Assembly: GCA_032158295.1 (NCBI GenBank)
Contig: CM063262.1
Coordinates: 9,929,977-9,993,976, forward strand
Direction of reading: 5' to 3'
DNA length: 64,000 nt
Source: Pycnopodia helianthoides
Lineage: Eukaryota; Echinodermata; Asteroidea; Forcipulatida; Asteriidae
Below the pieces are notes generated by a model, which was given only the letters and a program-made list of their open reading frames with translations, ran no database searches and was not told where the DNA came from. Both the position numbers and the translations under genes were made by a program. Below are positions 52,996 to 63,780 of the stretch, piece by piece. Positions within the stretch are counted from its first letter, which is position 1. Each line of letters begins with the position of its first letter.

Positions 52996-55900
52996 CTGTG
53001 CCACAACACTGTATGTTGCCTGCCGCGACCATGGCGACCATCTCTTCTAAGATTCGGGAAGACAAAGTCAGGATTTCCTGGTAAATATTACTGGAGAGCT
53101 GTTGATGTTATAAAAACATTGTTATAAACGACCCCCTTTATAAAGACACTGGACACCTTTGGTAATTGTCAAAGACCAGTCTTCTCACTTGGTGTATCTC
53201 AACATATGCACAAAATAACAAACCTGTGAAAATTTGAACTCAATTGGTCGTCGAAGTTGCGAGATAATAATGGAAGAAAAAACACCCTTGTCACACGAAG
53301 TTGTGTGCTTTCAGATGCTTGATTGCTTGATTTAGAGACCTCACGCATGAGGTCTCAAAATCAATTCAAATATTTTACTGAGAATTTACTTCTTTCACAA
53401 AAACTATGTTACTTCAGAGGGAGCCGTTTATCACAATGTTTTTCTACTATCAACAGCTTTCCATTGCTCGTTACCAACTACGTTTTTTATGCCAACAATT
53501 ATTTTGAGTAATTACCGATAGTGTCCAGTGCCTTTAAAGTAATGTAGTTTCAGAGGAAGAGGTAAGTTTTCGCCCCTAAGTTTGAATCTGAGAAAGGCTT
53601 CAGACTCCCAAAGCTAATTCGTCATGGGGAATACATCTTGAACAAGTCTATAACCCAAGATAAATGGTAGTGGGAAGGCATAAATCGTCCTACTTTCAGG
53701 ATGTTGTGATCTCGGGATCTCAGCAAGATGGATGGCACTTCCAGGGCTCCGTACAAAATAGATTCCCAGTCTGTAAAAAATGTCTTGCTTCGAAAATATA
53801 AAGTCATTAAAAAAAAAGCCGGGAGAGAAAAAAAACGTAGTCGGCAGGATTCGAACCTGCGCGGGGAGACCCCAACAGATTTCTAGTCTGTCGCCTTAAC
53901 CGCTCGGCCACGACTACGCATGATGATATTTTCAGATGTTGTTGCTACTGTTTGGCTCTGTGTTGATGTGCTGTTGGCTGTGGTGCTAGTGGGGTTGTTG
54001 TGGCTGTGGTTGTGGGTGTTGTGGGTGGGACTAGTTGTGTGGTGTGGTTGTGGTTGTGGTTGTTGTGGTGTGGTGTGGGTGTGGTTGTGGGGTGTGGGTG
54101 TGGGGGGTGTGTGTGGGTGTGGTGTGGGTGTGGTTGTGGGTGTGGGTGTGGGTGTGGGTGTGGGTGTGGGTGTGGGTGTGGGTGTGGGTGTGTGTGTGGG
54201 TGTGGTGTGGTGGTTGGGTGTGGGTGTGGGTGTGGGTGTGGGTGTGGGTGTGGGTGTGGGTGGTTGGTGGTGGTGGTGGTGGTGGTGTGGTTGTGGTTGC
54301 TGTTGTTGTTTTGTTGCTGTAATTTTTTTTTAAATAGATCCTTACCGGTTTTCTCTTGTAGATCATCACACTGCAGGCGATAACTGAAAAACATGTGAAG
54401 ACACAAAACACCAGTCCGAGGCTTATTCCAACTGTCCGGAAACGTCCACCATCTGCATTTGAAACAACGAAATAGAGGTTAGTTACCAGACTTTGACCCT
54501 GAAATAGTTTCAACTCCCTTGGGAGTATGCAGCCCCGGAAGCCAAGATTACACACGTGCACAGGTAATACTAAAACCCTTATGGTGCCATTGGTACCTTT
54601 ACCCGCTTTCAACATCTTGGTTTGAACGTCATGACCAATCACGTGGCAAAGATTTAGTGTCAAACTTTGGAAGGCTTTTACGAGACATCAGCCTTGCTAC
54701 TGTGGGCAGCGCGCCGCATCGATACCTCTCGTCACTAACCCCTGGGCCTAAATTCATAGAGCTCAAAAACAGTGTTTCAAACTATTCTGCTACGCAAAAC
54801 TAAGCAGGGTATAAATTACATCATGTACCCTAGTACTCAGCCACATAGTACTCGGCAGTACTTCATAGTTGATACTCGACTGAAAAGTATTTACACTGGT
54901 AAATACAGAACTCTAAAATCTGCGCTTACTTTGACACTAGTGGGCTATGTTTCTCTTTCATCAGCGTTTAAGTCTTCACAAGAAGAAGTGAAAGACTTCT
55001 CACGGGATCTCGTTGGTGCCAGGGTAAGTTATGTGATGACCTTTTATATAAATAGTGGGTTTTCATATTTTGGGACTCAAATCAAACGCCGAGACTTATT
55101 TAAAAAAGCGTCTTTTTTTAAAGTGCTCTGTCGTCAGGTGAAGAAAATTTTGAGGCAACCAACTAACGGCATGACGCGACAATGCGCAACTAACGGTACA
55201 AAAGGATAGGGATTCAACAATAGATGGATTGCACATGACGTCATTGAACGCCATCTTTTGATAACAAAACTGATGGAAACGTGCACGCGTGTGCGCGCTA
55301 CGCACGACTCTCAGCCCATGATAGCTCTTCACGTGTGCATGTTTCATCAAAGATGACAGCCAATGCAGGGGTCTATTAACTTACGCCACACATGGATGTT
55401 CGAATGGAAAATACCATCGGCCTTCCGTAGTTTCCATAAACCCATCTCTTTGGCGTCTCACTGTACATAAAGGAGATAGGCCTATCCATAAATAAGAATC
55501 TCAATCATAGCCTATATAGTTTTTATATTTCAGATCAAAATTTGTTAATCAAACTTTTATTTACAAAGTATTAATAAAATTAACATACACAATCGAGTAT
55601 CATAATTTAATTAGAATACAAAATAATTTATATTATATACCACACACACACAGATCCTTGTCATTTGATTGGTGAAACACTTGTCACGTGTCATCAGGTT
55701 GTCTGCCATGTATACGTCCACGACGCTGCAAAATTTAATATTGGAGCCCCATATGGGTAATTATTGGACGCATCGCAATGTCGTTTCCAAAATGATTGTT
55801 CCCTGCCCATTTGTCCAAACGAGGAAAAGTCGTGTCACGGGGGACAAGGTTGGTGTCTACCATGTTAAGAAGTGTCCTTTAGGATGTTCAGAGTGTGGAT

Positions 55901-58900
55901 GGGCGAGTTGCCGTGTCTATTTGTGTTCATTGTGACACAATTTCAAATGTCAAGGGTCACGTGTGAATTACATAAAACAACCATCGAATGTATTTCGTCC
56001 GTGCATTGTCATAAAAGATAATCACTCAGTGAATTCTAGCTTTTCCATTTTACAAGTCGAAGCCGAGTGAAATGGAACAGTTCGAATTTCACCTCGTGAG
56101 TATAGTCTGCGACAATGCACTCGCATACATTCAATATTTGTATCAATATTTTCGCTTGTTAGTAACAATTATGCGTCGTACTTTATAAATCTGGCTTTCT
56201 TGGGTTTATTACACGTCACATGACCAGACAGGTTCCGGTATGACGTGTACAGAATAACATTCAAGAGCAAAAACAGTTATTTACCTATCAAACACACTTA
56301 TTAGAGTAAAATATATATTTCTTCTGGAATTCAAATTGAAAAATCAGTAGCCACCTTTGTCTGATGGCCTGTCTGTTAGTTCATCTACGCATTGGTACTA
56401 CTGATTTATACGGGTACCCGACTACCTGCAATGCTCCTACATTACGTAATTAAAAAAACTATGTATAACTTTCCCCCCTAAATTGGAGTGCTGCAGTGTT
56501 AGAAAAATCTCAGTCTAGTCTAGAACCTAACGGGCAAAAAACGCCACCATTTTGACCAGAAAGTCGGTAGTGTATTTTTATACAAATTAACGTTCGGTGA
56601 AGAAACATTTCTTTAAAGCACACCTCTCACTAGTGATAAAAAATCATGTTAATTCCTTGGTTACAGAACTCAATGGAAAGCCACAGGGTGATAGACTAAT
56701 TTACATTAAATCAAGGTCAAAGATTCCTTACTATCGTTAACCAGATTTCTGGTAAAAAAGTCAAACAGAAGTTGGTGTTTTTATCCATCATTATGCGCCA
56801 CCTTTCCAATGAGAGATTTGTGAACGCTAGGTGGCAGCGTTCATCAAAGAATATACTTTATCTTGTAAGTCTGCCGCCACCAAGAGTTTCCAAAGTCTTT
56901 GATTCGAAAATTCTCACTGGAACTTTTTGATAGTGCATTTACCTAAACTTATAATATTCTATCCAAACTAATCTGTGTTTCTACGATTTAAAAAAAATCA
57001 TTCAGCTTGACACAGTTAAAAATGAAGGAATCCAAAGAACCCTTCAGAGACATATTTCTAAGCAAAACTTACAAACAAACGAAAGCAATTGCAAAGTAAC
57101 AAAAGATTATGAAAAGTAGGACGTTACAAAAGTTTTCTATCTCGAACCTCTGTTCCATCCAGCAATTTACTCCAAACGATGATAAAATAGTAGCGCTTTG
57201 GCAGTCATTAGCTTCAACAAAACGCAACACTGGCCTGTTCCCAGGTGTGACGTAATTCCACTGTAAGCCACGCCCACTTCACACAAACTGGCTCCACTGA
57301 ATACCAGAAGCCCATAGGAGTTGCAGAGCTGCCAACATTTGTATCTTGCAATCAGGGAGATTTCTTAGGGAGAAAGCTTCCTTAATCAGGGAGATTTTCA
57401 AATTTGTTCTTCAGAACGTGGAAAGATTGGTTTATTTACAGGGAACTTTCTGCAGAATCGGGGAGAGTTGGCAGCTCTGGAATTACATTGAGCTAGTTTT
57501 TCATATGTAAGAAAAGTTTAAAACTGAACTTAGATTTTATACAATCTTCAAAGACATAGGTCTTCTCAGAATTAAAAGTATCTGTCATATTATAAAAATT
57601 CTTTTGAAGGATAAAACGTGTAATTTTTACACAAAACGTATGCTAGCTTCGGATCCGGAAGTAGCGAAAACTTTGGGAGTTCAGCAAACGCGCGCAACGA
57701 CTTACCAAAATAATACATTTTCCTTGAATTATTTAACTTTTATCTCTAACGAATTATGCAAATAATAAAAAAATTAAAAAAACACAAGACACCATCACAA
57801 AAAAATTGTTCCATGATTCAATAGCGACAACTTATTTTTGTTATCAAGTTGTGTGATATTCCCTGCGCGTTGTAGCAATCCCTTTACCATTGATTAAACA
57901 AAAATGGGACCAGACTATTTCTCCATGAAGCCACTCAGTCGTTACAGGCCCTTTTGAAACTGCGGTTTGGGTTTTGGCTCTTGTTTATGCTTCATTCGCA
58001 TTTTTTATTCCCGTACTGAAAGCGCACGTTCTTATGATGAGGGGATGACGCGTAAAGCCCAATAATACTTCACGCGAAAGCAAAGCGAGTTATATTTTAC
58101 TGTTGGTGAGACTGCGTCCCAAGACGTTAGTGAGATGTTAAACTGCTTCTAGCTACCCGGCAATCTCGGTGGTCTAGTGGTAAGACGTCGCTGCTCTAGA
58201 AGGGCAAAGGTCGTGGGTTCGAATCCCACACAAGCAATATGCCAATAGATTTTTTCTGCAGGACTCAGGAAAGTACTGAGTTACATGTGCTTTACATTCA
58301 TCTGTCCATGGGTAAAACCAAATAATATACACTGGTGAGAGCTTGTCAAGATGGTTAAATTGTGCTGAAAGAGGGCGCACTACTATGAAATACTATAAGC
58401 GTATATACACGACCCTTATCAATCACTAATGTCTTGGGGCAAAACTATTTGCAACATGAAGGTGACAAGGATGGTGTGGTAACTATTTTCAGGTCAAGTG
58501 TTGCGGTTTGTCCAAAATTAACACTTGCATGGACTGCTCGTTTGTAATCATATCTTTTAACAATCCATTAAAAACTCGCTATCCGGTTGGTATTTTTCTT
58601 TCATACCACACGCTGGCTATCGTATACACGCATAAGTATGGGCGCTTCCCGGATCCCTTCACTGTTGACCCCGTAGTAAGTGTGTGGTACAAAACAAAAA
58701 ATTGTATCCGGTTGGAGCGTCTCTGAAGACCCAGTTGAGCGCTGTGATAAATTATAGTTGTATTTCAAGCAGTTTTTTCTGCTGTTGAGGTGTTGTAGTT
58801 TCAACTTTAGACGTCGAGTCGTATTTGGGTTTGGTGCTTGCTGTGCCGCCGATGCATCCGCAGCTTCTTGTTCCATTCCCCAATTCTCAGCTGGTTGATT

Positions 58901-61900
58901 CTCCTTCACCTGGGTACTGAAATGAAAAACGTAGGTCATTAAAAAAATACATTCCAAAAATATATGTATGTATAAATATATTGTTCCCTATTGTTAATTG
59001 CATCATACCCAATGCCTCGTGGCCCTTAATCCTGTCCTTTCATGTTTCCCGCTTGGTCCAGTAATCCTCCCTTTCACTGACCACCTTTTGTCCCCACCAC
59101 ATAACTCTGATTGGTTCTTAGCCAGCCCACTGTAACTTTGATTGGCTGTAATTTTCCCTCCTTTTTCTGGATACCATCCCATTGTTGTTTGCCTCTCTTT
59201 TTTGCTATAAATGGATATGTTTTTCGTTTGTGCTTGTTTATGCCTCTGACGAAGGTCCGGTTTGGATCGAAAGCTAAGGTCATCTACTCTACAAAATTTA
59301 ATATATAAATATAAATATATATATTTTTTTATTATAAATTTCTATTTTTTTAAATTTATTATTATTATTATATATTTATTTTTCTTATATTTATTTATTA
59401 AATTTTTGTGTGTCCATGTTATGAACAACACTTTGAAAACCAGTGATGTAACAGTTATTTCAATGTTGTTTGTAAATTAATTAACCAGCGCTGTGTGAAT
59501 GAAGAGTAGAAAGTACTTGAGTTTGTCAAATACATGATCTGCAAAGAGTTACTCAATATTTATGTGTTGTTCATTTGGTGTCTTTGTAACAAAAAGTGTA
59601 CCCACGATTGTGGCTGTGCACTTATATATGATTTCCTGGTCAATTTAAGCAAAAACGGATTCCATTTCATTAAACGCATTCAAAATCATGCATTGTTCCC
59701 TATCTCAATCAAACTAGGGTTTTCATTTAGCTACTTTTGCATTCAATTTCGTGTTCTTGAACACAAGTCCTTCTCATTCAGGTTCGTTGCAGTCATTCTA
59801 TTTCATTTATAGACGTTCAAGACTACACTTTACCCATATTTCAGTTTGAATTTTTACTGCCTATTAACAACACTAATGAAATTGAAAGGATCACCGGATG
59901 GCTCTTGCTAATTTGTTGTTGATGTCAGTGTTTTTTATAATGAGATATCGCCTCACTCATAAGTGACTCACAAGTGACTCACTAGTATACAGCAAAATTG
60001 TACGAATTTGGTTAAAGGAACATTACAGAATTGGTAAGAAATAAACTTATAAAATTTAACTTTTTGATCACAGATTTACATAAAACTTGTACGGTCTAAT
60101 GATGATGATAATAGAAAATATCCCTTGAAATGTTTCTGTCTGAAAGCCATATTTGATGAGAAATGAATAAACAAATTTTCGATTGGAGTTTATCGCTCAG
60201 TGAGCGTTTTATTCACTTGTTGAATCTATATGAATTCATGCAAATGTGTAATCGGTTTTTCATATTTTCTCGTGACCCAGAGGGCGATCGATCTCAAACT
60301 TCTACAGGTTTGTCAGTTTATGTATATGGTGGATTACATAAAGTGTTTAAACTGCAAGCAACTGTTTTGTTAGCAAAAACCAATTCTGTAATGTTCCTTT
60401 AAGGGACATTATTTGACATTGAACATGTTGAAGTTCATGCCATTTGAGACTTGAGATATAAGTGGTCATATTGGACTTACCCAGATTGGCCGAGGTCTTT
60501 CACCCCCTCTTTGCGGCGGAACAAGACGTACCCGACCCCGATCACAACGAGGGCTAGGATAATGAACAGTGTCACCACAATCCCAGCCACGGCACCGCCC
60601 GTCAATCCACCCACTAGAAAATAACGGATAACAAAAAGGCAACACCTTTAAAGTAATACTTGGGAGGACTACATCGTAAGTGGGGCTAGTCTAATCAGAA
60701 AGATAAACATAGGAAGTTAGCAAAATGCTTTGGCATCGTCATAGATTTGTCTCTACTACCCAAAACCAAAAATATACATTTTCAAATATCAAAAAAAACC
60801 AATGGTCATTAAAAAATGAAAACATGACACATTGTCAGTTTTTAATGGAACCAGTTGTTATGAAATCCCTTTTAAAATTCATTTTTTTCAATGCATGTTC
60901 ATGATCTTACTATTTACTGACTCATAATTAGAAAAATTGATCATTGATCATTGTCTCAACTCTCCCACCCCAACTAGAGCAACCTCTGACAATCCACAAA
61001 GTTTTTGAGGCTTGCAAACAATGGGAGAACAAAGGAAAGTCCTTGATTTAACGGGTCGACAATTAAACATGTGTGATTCACAATAAAGTTTGCCATCAGA
61101 CAAATTGCAAGGAATATTCATCTCTCACAGTGCATTGTACGGATCATAGTGCGTAAACAAAATGTTTGTGTACCAAATGTGTTGGGGAGAAGGGGTGTGG
61201 AGATAACAAATACCAGTTTTGAATGTTTCAATCAATTTTGTTGATAATTTTTTGGTACAACTCTGGCATAATTGTCACCATATTGCCAAGCCCGTACTCA
61301 TTTTGACAAAGGTTTCCATAATGTAGTCCAGCCCAAAACGTAACCCGAGGAAGGCCATGATGTAAAACCTCATTATTGTCGGCTTTTTTCCTGGAAGATC
61401 ATTTGCCCTTTTACTGTATTGATAGGAGGTGTTGCCTTTCTGTTTAACCACAAAGAACACCCTAGGCTAAGTTGGAACAAGGACCATTTGTCGTCGAGCG
61501 GCTGATACTAACTGGTACTCTTGCTCAAAAACATGTGGTGGGTACCAGGCAATATCGAACTCTAATCGACAAAGTTCTTGTGCGAACTTGGCCCAGATTG
61601 AAACATCAAATTGAAGGCAAATTCCTGTTCGTAAGTTTGTCGTAACTACGCTGTGAGCCACGCCCACAACACGTTATAACTGGCTCCACTGATTACCAAG
61701 CCCATAGGAGTTGCAATGAGCTTTTTCTTTAAAGAATTCACGCAAGAATAGTTTAATAATTGGACTTGGCTTTTATACAATCTTCAAAGACTACGGTCTT
61801 CTCAGAATTAAAAGTTTCGGTCATAGCAAATACCTTTGAACCATGATTGAAATGTGTTAACTTGTGGTAAAATTGCACACAAACACATACCAGCCTCGGA

Positions 61901-63371
61901 GCCGGTATCACATGGGATATTGTCCCCCATACGGTGTTGTTGTGTGTAGAAATTGCATCTGATAGCGCCCTCTTTTGACCCGACTTCCTTCAGCCTATCT
62001 CAATTTACAGAATGGGGAACACGCACCGGGGACAAAGTCCCAGATGACACCGAAAGTATTGAAAGCTTTGGGCATGCAGCTGACACGCATGTGTTTCGCA
62101 ATGACTTACGACCAGGATACCCAAGTAACAACCCTTCTACATCATCATATTAGATACTTAACACCTTTTTGATAAACAAAATGTAAAAATGGAACAATGA
62201 GGTTATATTATACGTAGCTGTAGCCTTTTTTCAATGGTGGCTTATAGTTTGATATTAACTGCGGGGAAGCACGTCTTGTACTACGGGTCTGCAGCAGCAA
62301 AACCACTAATTATCACATAACTAATTTTATAAATAATTAAAACATTTGCATCCTTCTAAATAATTATAGGGCATTTAATTCACACCAGTTTAAAAGATCA
62401 ACTGATAAAATCTTATTATTTAACTTTGGGTTAAACTAGGAAAAATTGACTGGAGAGGGACTTGAACCTGCGACCTCCAGATTAATGTGCTGGCTCTCTA
62501 CCAACTGAGGCTATGTTGACGTCTCCCTATTTTTGCAATATCTTTGTTGGGGATGCCAGTCAGAAGCCATACAACCGTTAACTGCCTGGTAGCCAGGGAT
62601 CACACCCTAGTTTATGATACAACCTGGGAAGCGGCAGCAGAGGGATCACCTTAAGGGGATTCAAATGTTTTTTTCAAACAAGCCTGCCACTTTAACGTTG
62701 AAAGTCATCATCCTGCTTTTGGGAAACTAGAGTCAATCCGATCATTTTCTTGGGATATTGATAATTTGAATGGCATCTACCATTGGCAAATAATATTAAA
62801 ATGCTTTGGGGTTGAACAAAGAAAAATTGACTAGAGCAGGTTTAAACCAACGCCCTCCGGATTAATGTATCAGCGCTCTACCAACTGAGCTATATCTAGC
62901 CCTATGTTGTCAGTCTCCCTAGTTTGTCAATATCTTTGCTCGGGCCAGTCAGAAGCCATATAACCATTTAAATGTCGTAAAGCCAGGGATCACACCACAG
63001 TTTACAATACAACTTCGGAAACGGCAGCCAGGGGATCACCTTAGGGGGATTCAACCTTTTTATTTCAAAAGTCAAGTAATAAACCAACAAGTAAGAAACT
63101 GAAATTTGTCTTCGTCCAACCCCAAATTATTTATAATTTAACCCAGTCAGTTTCCCTTGTGGTTTATTACATGGCAATCCTACTTTCTGCTTGTACTCAC
63201 CGGAGCAGCTAATTTTCGCTCCGTCCCACACTCCGTCCCTGCAGATGAGAGTTGACGTGACGTTTGTACCAGGACAGCCGATTGTCACCTGTGTGTTGCC
63301 TTCGCTGTCGACGCCCTCTTTGACCACCTCTACCCCTTCTGCACTCAAGGTCTCTCTGTCACAATCGGTAT
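52138..63371 (-). CDS. 3' part of a sushi membrane-protein gene with two candidate membrane/tail ends
   Basis: Five good exons and one doubtful exon lie in order on the minus strand: sushi (63201-63371), doubtful linker (61891-61971), membrane A (60481-60613), tail A (58601-58916), membrane B (54346-54452), tail B (52138-52995). The sushi exon leaves phase 1, and both membrane exons start in phase 1. Membrane A ends in phase 2, which only tail A accepts; membrane B ends in phase 0, which tail B accepts. The cassettes are therefore mutually exclusive as written. I saw no other exon between 54453 and 58600 that could supply membrane B with its own ectodomain. That favours alternative ends of one gene, but a second gene with unrecognised exons is possible. 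Upstream exons lie beyond 64000. Confidence 0.65.
52303..52806 (-). repeat. Eight in-frame 63-bp coding repeats
   Basis: The 21-residue unit reads GDATKGDTLAAKKP, a variable TL, then KEPRD. Units 3-7 (in translation order) are nearly identical in DNA as well as protein. Units 1, 2 and 8 are more diverged (for example GDATKVDELDRKKPSLKDP). This suggests recent unequal expansion within the exon. Confidence 0.95.
53140..53537 (+). mobile_element. Family B copy in the tail-B intron
   Basis: Closely matches the copy at 37288; the left TTAA has become TATAA. Lies 145 bases upstream of tail exon B. Confidence 0.85.
53836..53917 (-). tRNA. tRNA-Ser (anticodon AGA) inside an intron
   Basis: An intact 82-base gene matching the array copies, with a T8 terminator. 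It lies in the intron between membrane exon B and tail exon B, same orientation as the host gene, about 4.6 kb from the array. Confidence 0.95.
53940..54312. repeat. GGGTGT / GTTGTGG low-complexity array
   Basis: About 370 bases composed of (TGTGGG)n with GTT and GTG variants. It starts about 35 bases past the donor of membrane exon B. The transcribed strand is CACCCA-rich. The G-rich strand has runs of three G at regular spacing and could form G-quadruplexes (inference). Confidence 0.95.
54346..54452 (-). CDS. Membrane-helix exon B
   Basis: Phase 1 to 0: GGRFRTVGISLGLVFCVFTC then FSVIACSVMIYKRKP. About 22 hydrophobic residues are followed by a YKRK stop-transfer. The acceptor is TCAAATGCAG and the donor GTAAGGAT. 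Phase pattern is identical to exon 20 of the mesh-like gene. The intron after it opens into a long CACACCC-type repeat. Confidence 0.85.
54453..58600 (-). other. Region between tail A and membrane exon B
   Basis: No exon with a recognisable domain was found. It holds a fold-back-like repeat (55205-55375), an AT-rich stretch (55500-55650), a part-copy of the GGTGGCAG inverted repeat (about 56820-56895), a block similar to 61560-62110 (57180-57720) and a tRNA-like SINE head (58158-58232). Elsewhere I see nothing definite. Confidence 0.5.
58158..58234 (+). mobile_element. tRNA-like SINE head
   Basis: GGTGGTCTAGTGGTAAGAC (A box) and GTGGGTTCGAATCCCAC (B box) 40 bases apart. The acceptor stem does not close, so it is a tRNA-derived repeat, not a tRNA gene. 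Confidence 0.7.
58601..58916 (-). CDS. Cytoplasmic tail exon A with stop
   Basis: Entered in phase 2 after TTTCATTTCAG. It runs 104 codons to TGA at 58603-58601: TQVKENQPAENWGMEQEAAD, ASAAQQAPNPNTTRRLK and a basic second half. The first third looks like a normal acidic tail. The latter part has no recognisable feature, so a shorter coding end via a donor within the exon cannot be excluded. Confidence 0.6.
58985..59310 (+). mobile_element. Retroelement fragment, second copy (Penelope-like?)
   Basis: Ends CCTCTGACGAAGGTCCGGTT...GGATCGAAAG, then an AT tail. The core CUGACGA / GAAA around a GGUCC-GGAUC stem resembles a hammerhead ribozyme. Confidence 0.65.
60012..60402 (-). mobile_element. TTAA-bounded family A copy
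   Basis: An inverse copy that ends 78 bases before membrane exon A, in the intron between membrane A and tail A. Confidence 0.92.
60481..60613 (-). CDS. Membrane-helix exon A of the right-hand gene
   Basis: Phase 1 to 2: GGLTGGAVAGIVVTLFIILA then LVVIGVGYVLFRRKEG. A glycine-rich run leads into about 23 hydrophobic residues and an RRK stop-transfer. The acceptor is TTTTCTAG and the donor GTAAGTCC. Same position after a sushi exon as in the mesh-like gene. Confidence 0.88.
61891..61971 (-). CDS. Possible short linker exon (doubtful)
   Basis: An 81-base segment bounded by CAAAAG and GTATGTG, phase 1 to 1, open for 26 codons: GAIRCNFYTQQHRMGDNIPC then DTGSEA. It would fit between sushi and either membrane exon without changing frame. 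Against it, the acceptor lacks a good pyrimidine tract and a decayed related sequence at about 57640-57680 has no donor. It may be chance or part of a repeat. Confidence 0.3.
62455..62670 (-). mobile_element. tRNA-derived SINE, copy 1 of a local pair
   Basis: GGGACTTGAACCTGCGACC and CTACCAACTGAGGCTA (inverse B and A boxes), then CCAGTCAGAAGCCATA and GGGATCACCTTAAGGGGATT. Repeated directly at 62819-63050, and inverted at about 19055-19235. Confidence 0.75.
62819..63050 (-). mobile_element. tRNA-derived SINE, copy 2 of a local pair
   Basis: Same order of blocks as 62455-62670, about 365 bases away. Ends in sequence also found at 15225-15300 (ACCCAGTCAGTTTCCCTTGT). Confidence 0.75.
63201..63371 (-). 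CDS. Sushi (CCP) domain exon of the right-hand gene
   Basis: Phase 1 to 1, 56 full codons: TDCDRETLSAEGVEV, VTIGCPGTNV, LICRDGVWDG, KISCS. Four cysteines with W before the last fit a CCP module, one per exon as in the mesh-like gene. The acceptor is CTATGAAAG (weak tract, C/T-rich upstream) and the donor GTGAGTAC. Confidence 0.85.
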
Positions 63372-63434
63372 CTTTCATAGAAAAAAGAAATTAAGGTAAA
63401 AATGTATAGTGTATCCATGGTTACCAAGTGCCAT

Positions 63435-63780
63435 CAGAAAACCTTTGCTGTGAAACCACCATCTCAGTGAAGTCAAGGATTTGGCTGAAATTCTTGGAAT
63501 TATTTTTCTTTTTGACCTTGAAAAAAGAGTCTCCAGACCATTTGCTGGCCTCCTTGACTTTCACCGTGATTTCCGGGAATGCTCTCCATCCAAGCCTAGA
63601 ACTCTTTAAATGATGAATAACATTTCAGCTGCACAGCACAGTAAAAAAACAACGTGAAACACTTTGGCTCCGGCTAGTTAGAAAAGAACTCAGTGAAAAC
63701 AAGGTGAAAAGGGGGAAATTGACAACTTCAAGTAGCGAAGTGGATTTTCACTCCATTTCGAGACGATGATTTTCATAGTG
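63435..63780 (-). mobile_element. Family D copy, left end lost
   Basis: CTTTGCTGTGAAACCACC to TTTTCATAGTG; drifted, in the intron upstream of the sushi exon. Confidence 0.78.

Noticed and set aside
53940..54312. Telomere-like G-rich repeat
   Set aside because: The unit is TGTGGG with variants, not TTAGGG, and lies inside a gene.
53920..54663. Long open frames through the GT-rich array (Val/Gly, His/Pro/Thr repeats)
   Set aside because: They are translations of the microsatellite; only 54346-54452 has exon features.
55669..55935. Plus-strand open frame of 88 codons
   Set aside because: No domain, no neighbouring exons, moderate length expected by chance.
62458..62520. Possible tRNA gene
   Set aside because: A and B boxes are present but the acceptor stem does not pair, and the same unit recurs nearby with a shared tail, so it is a tRNA-derived SINE.
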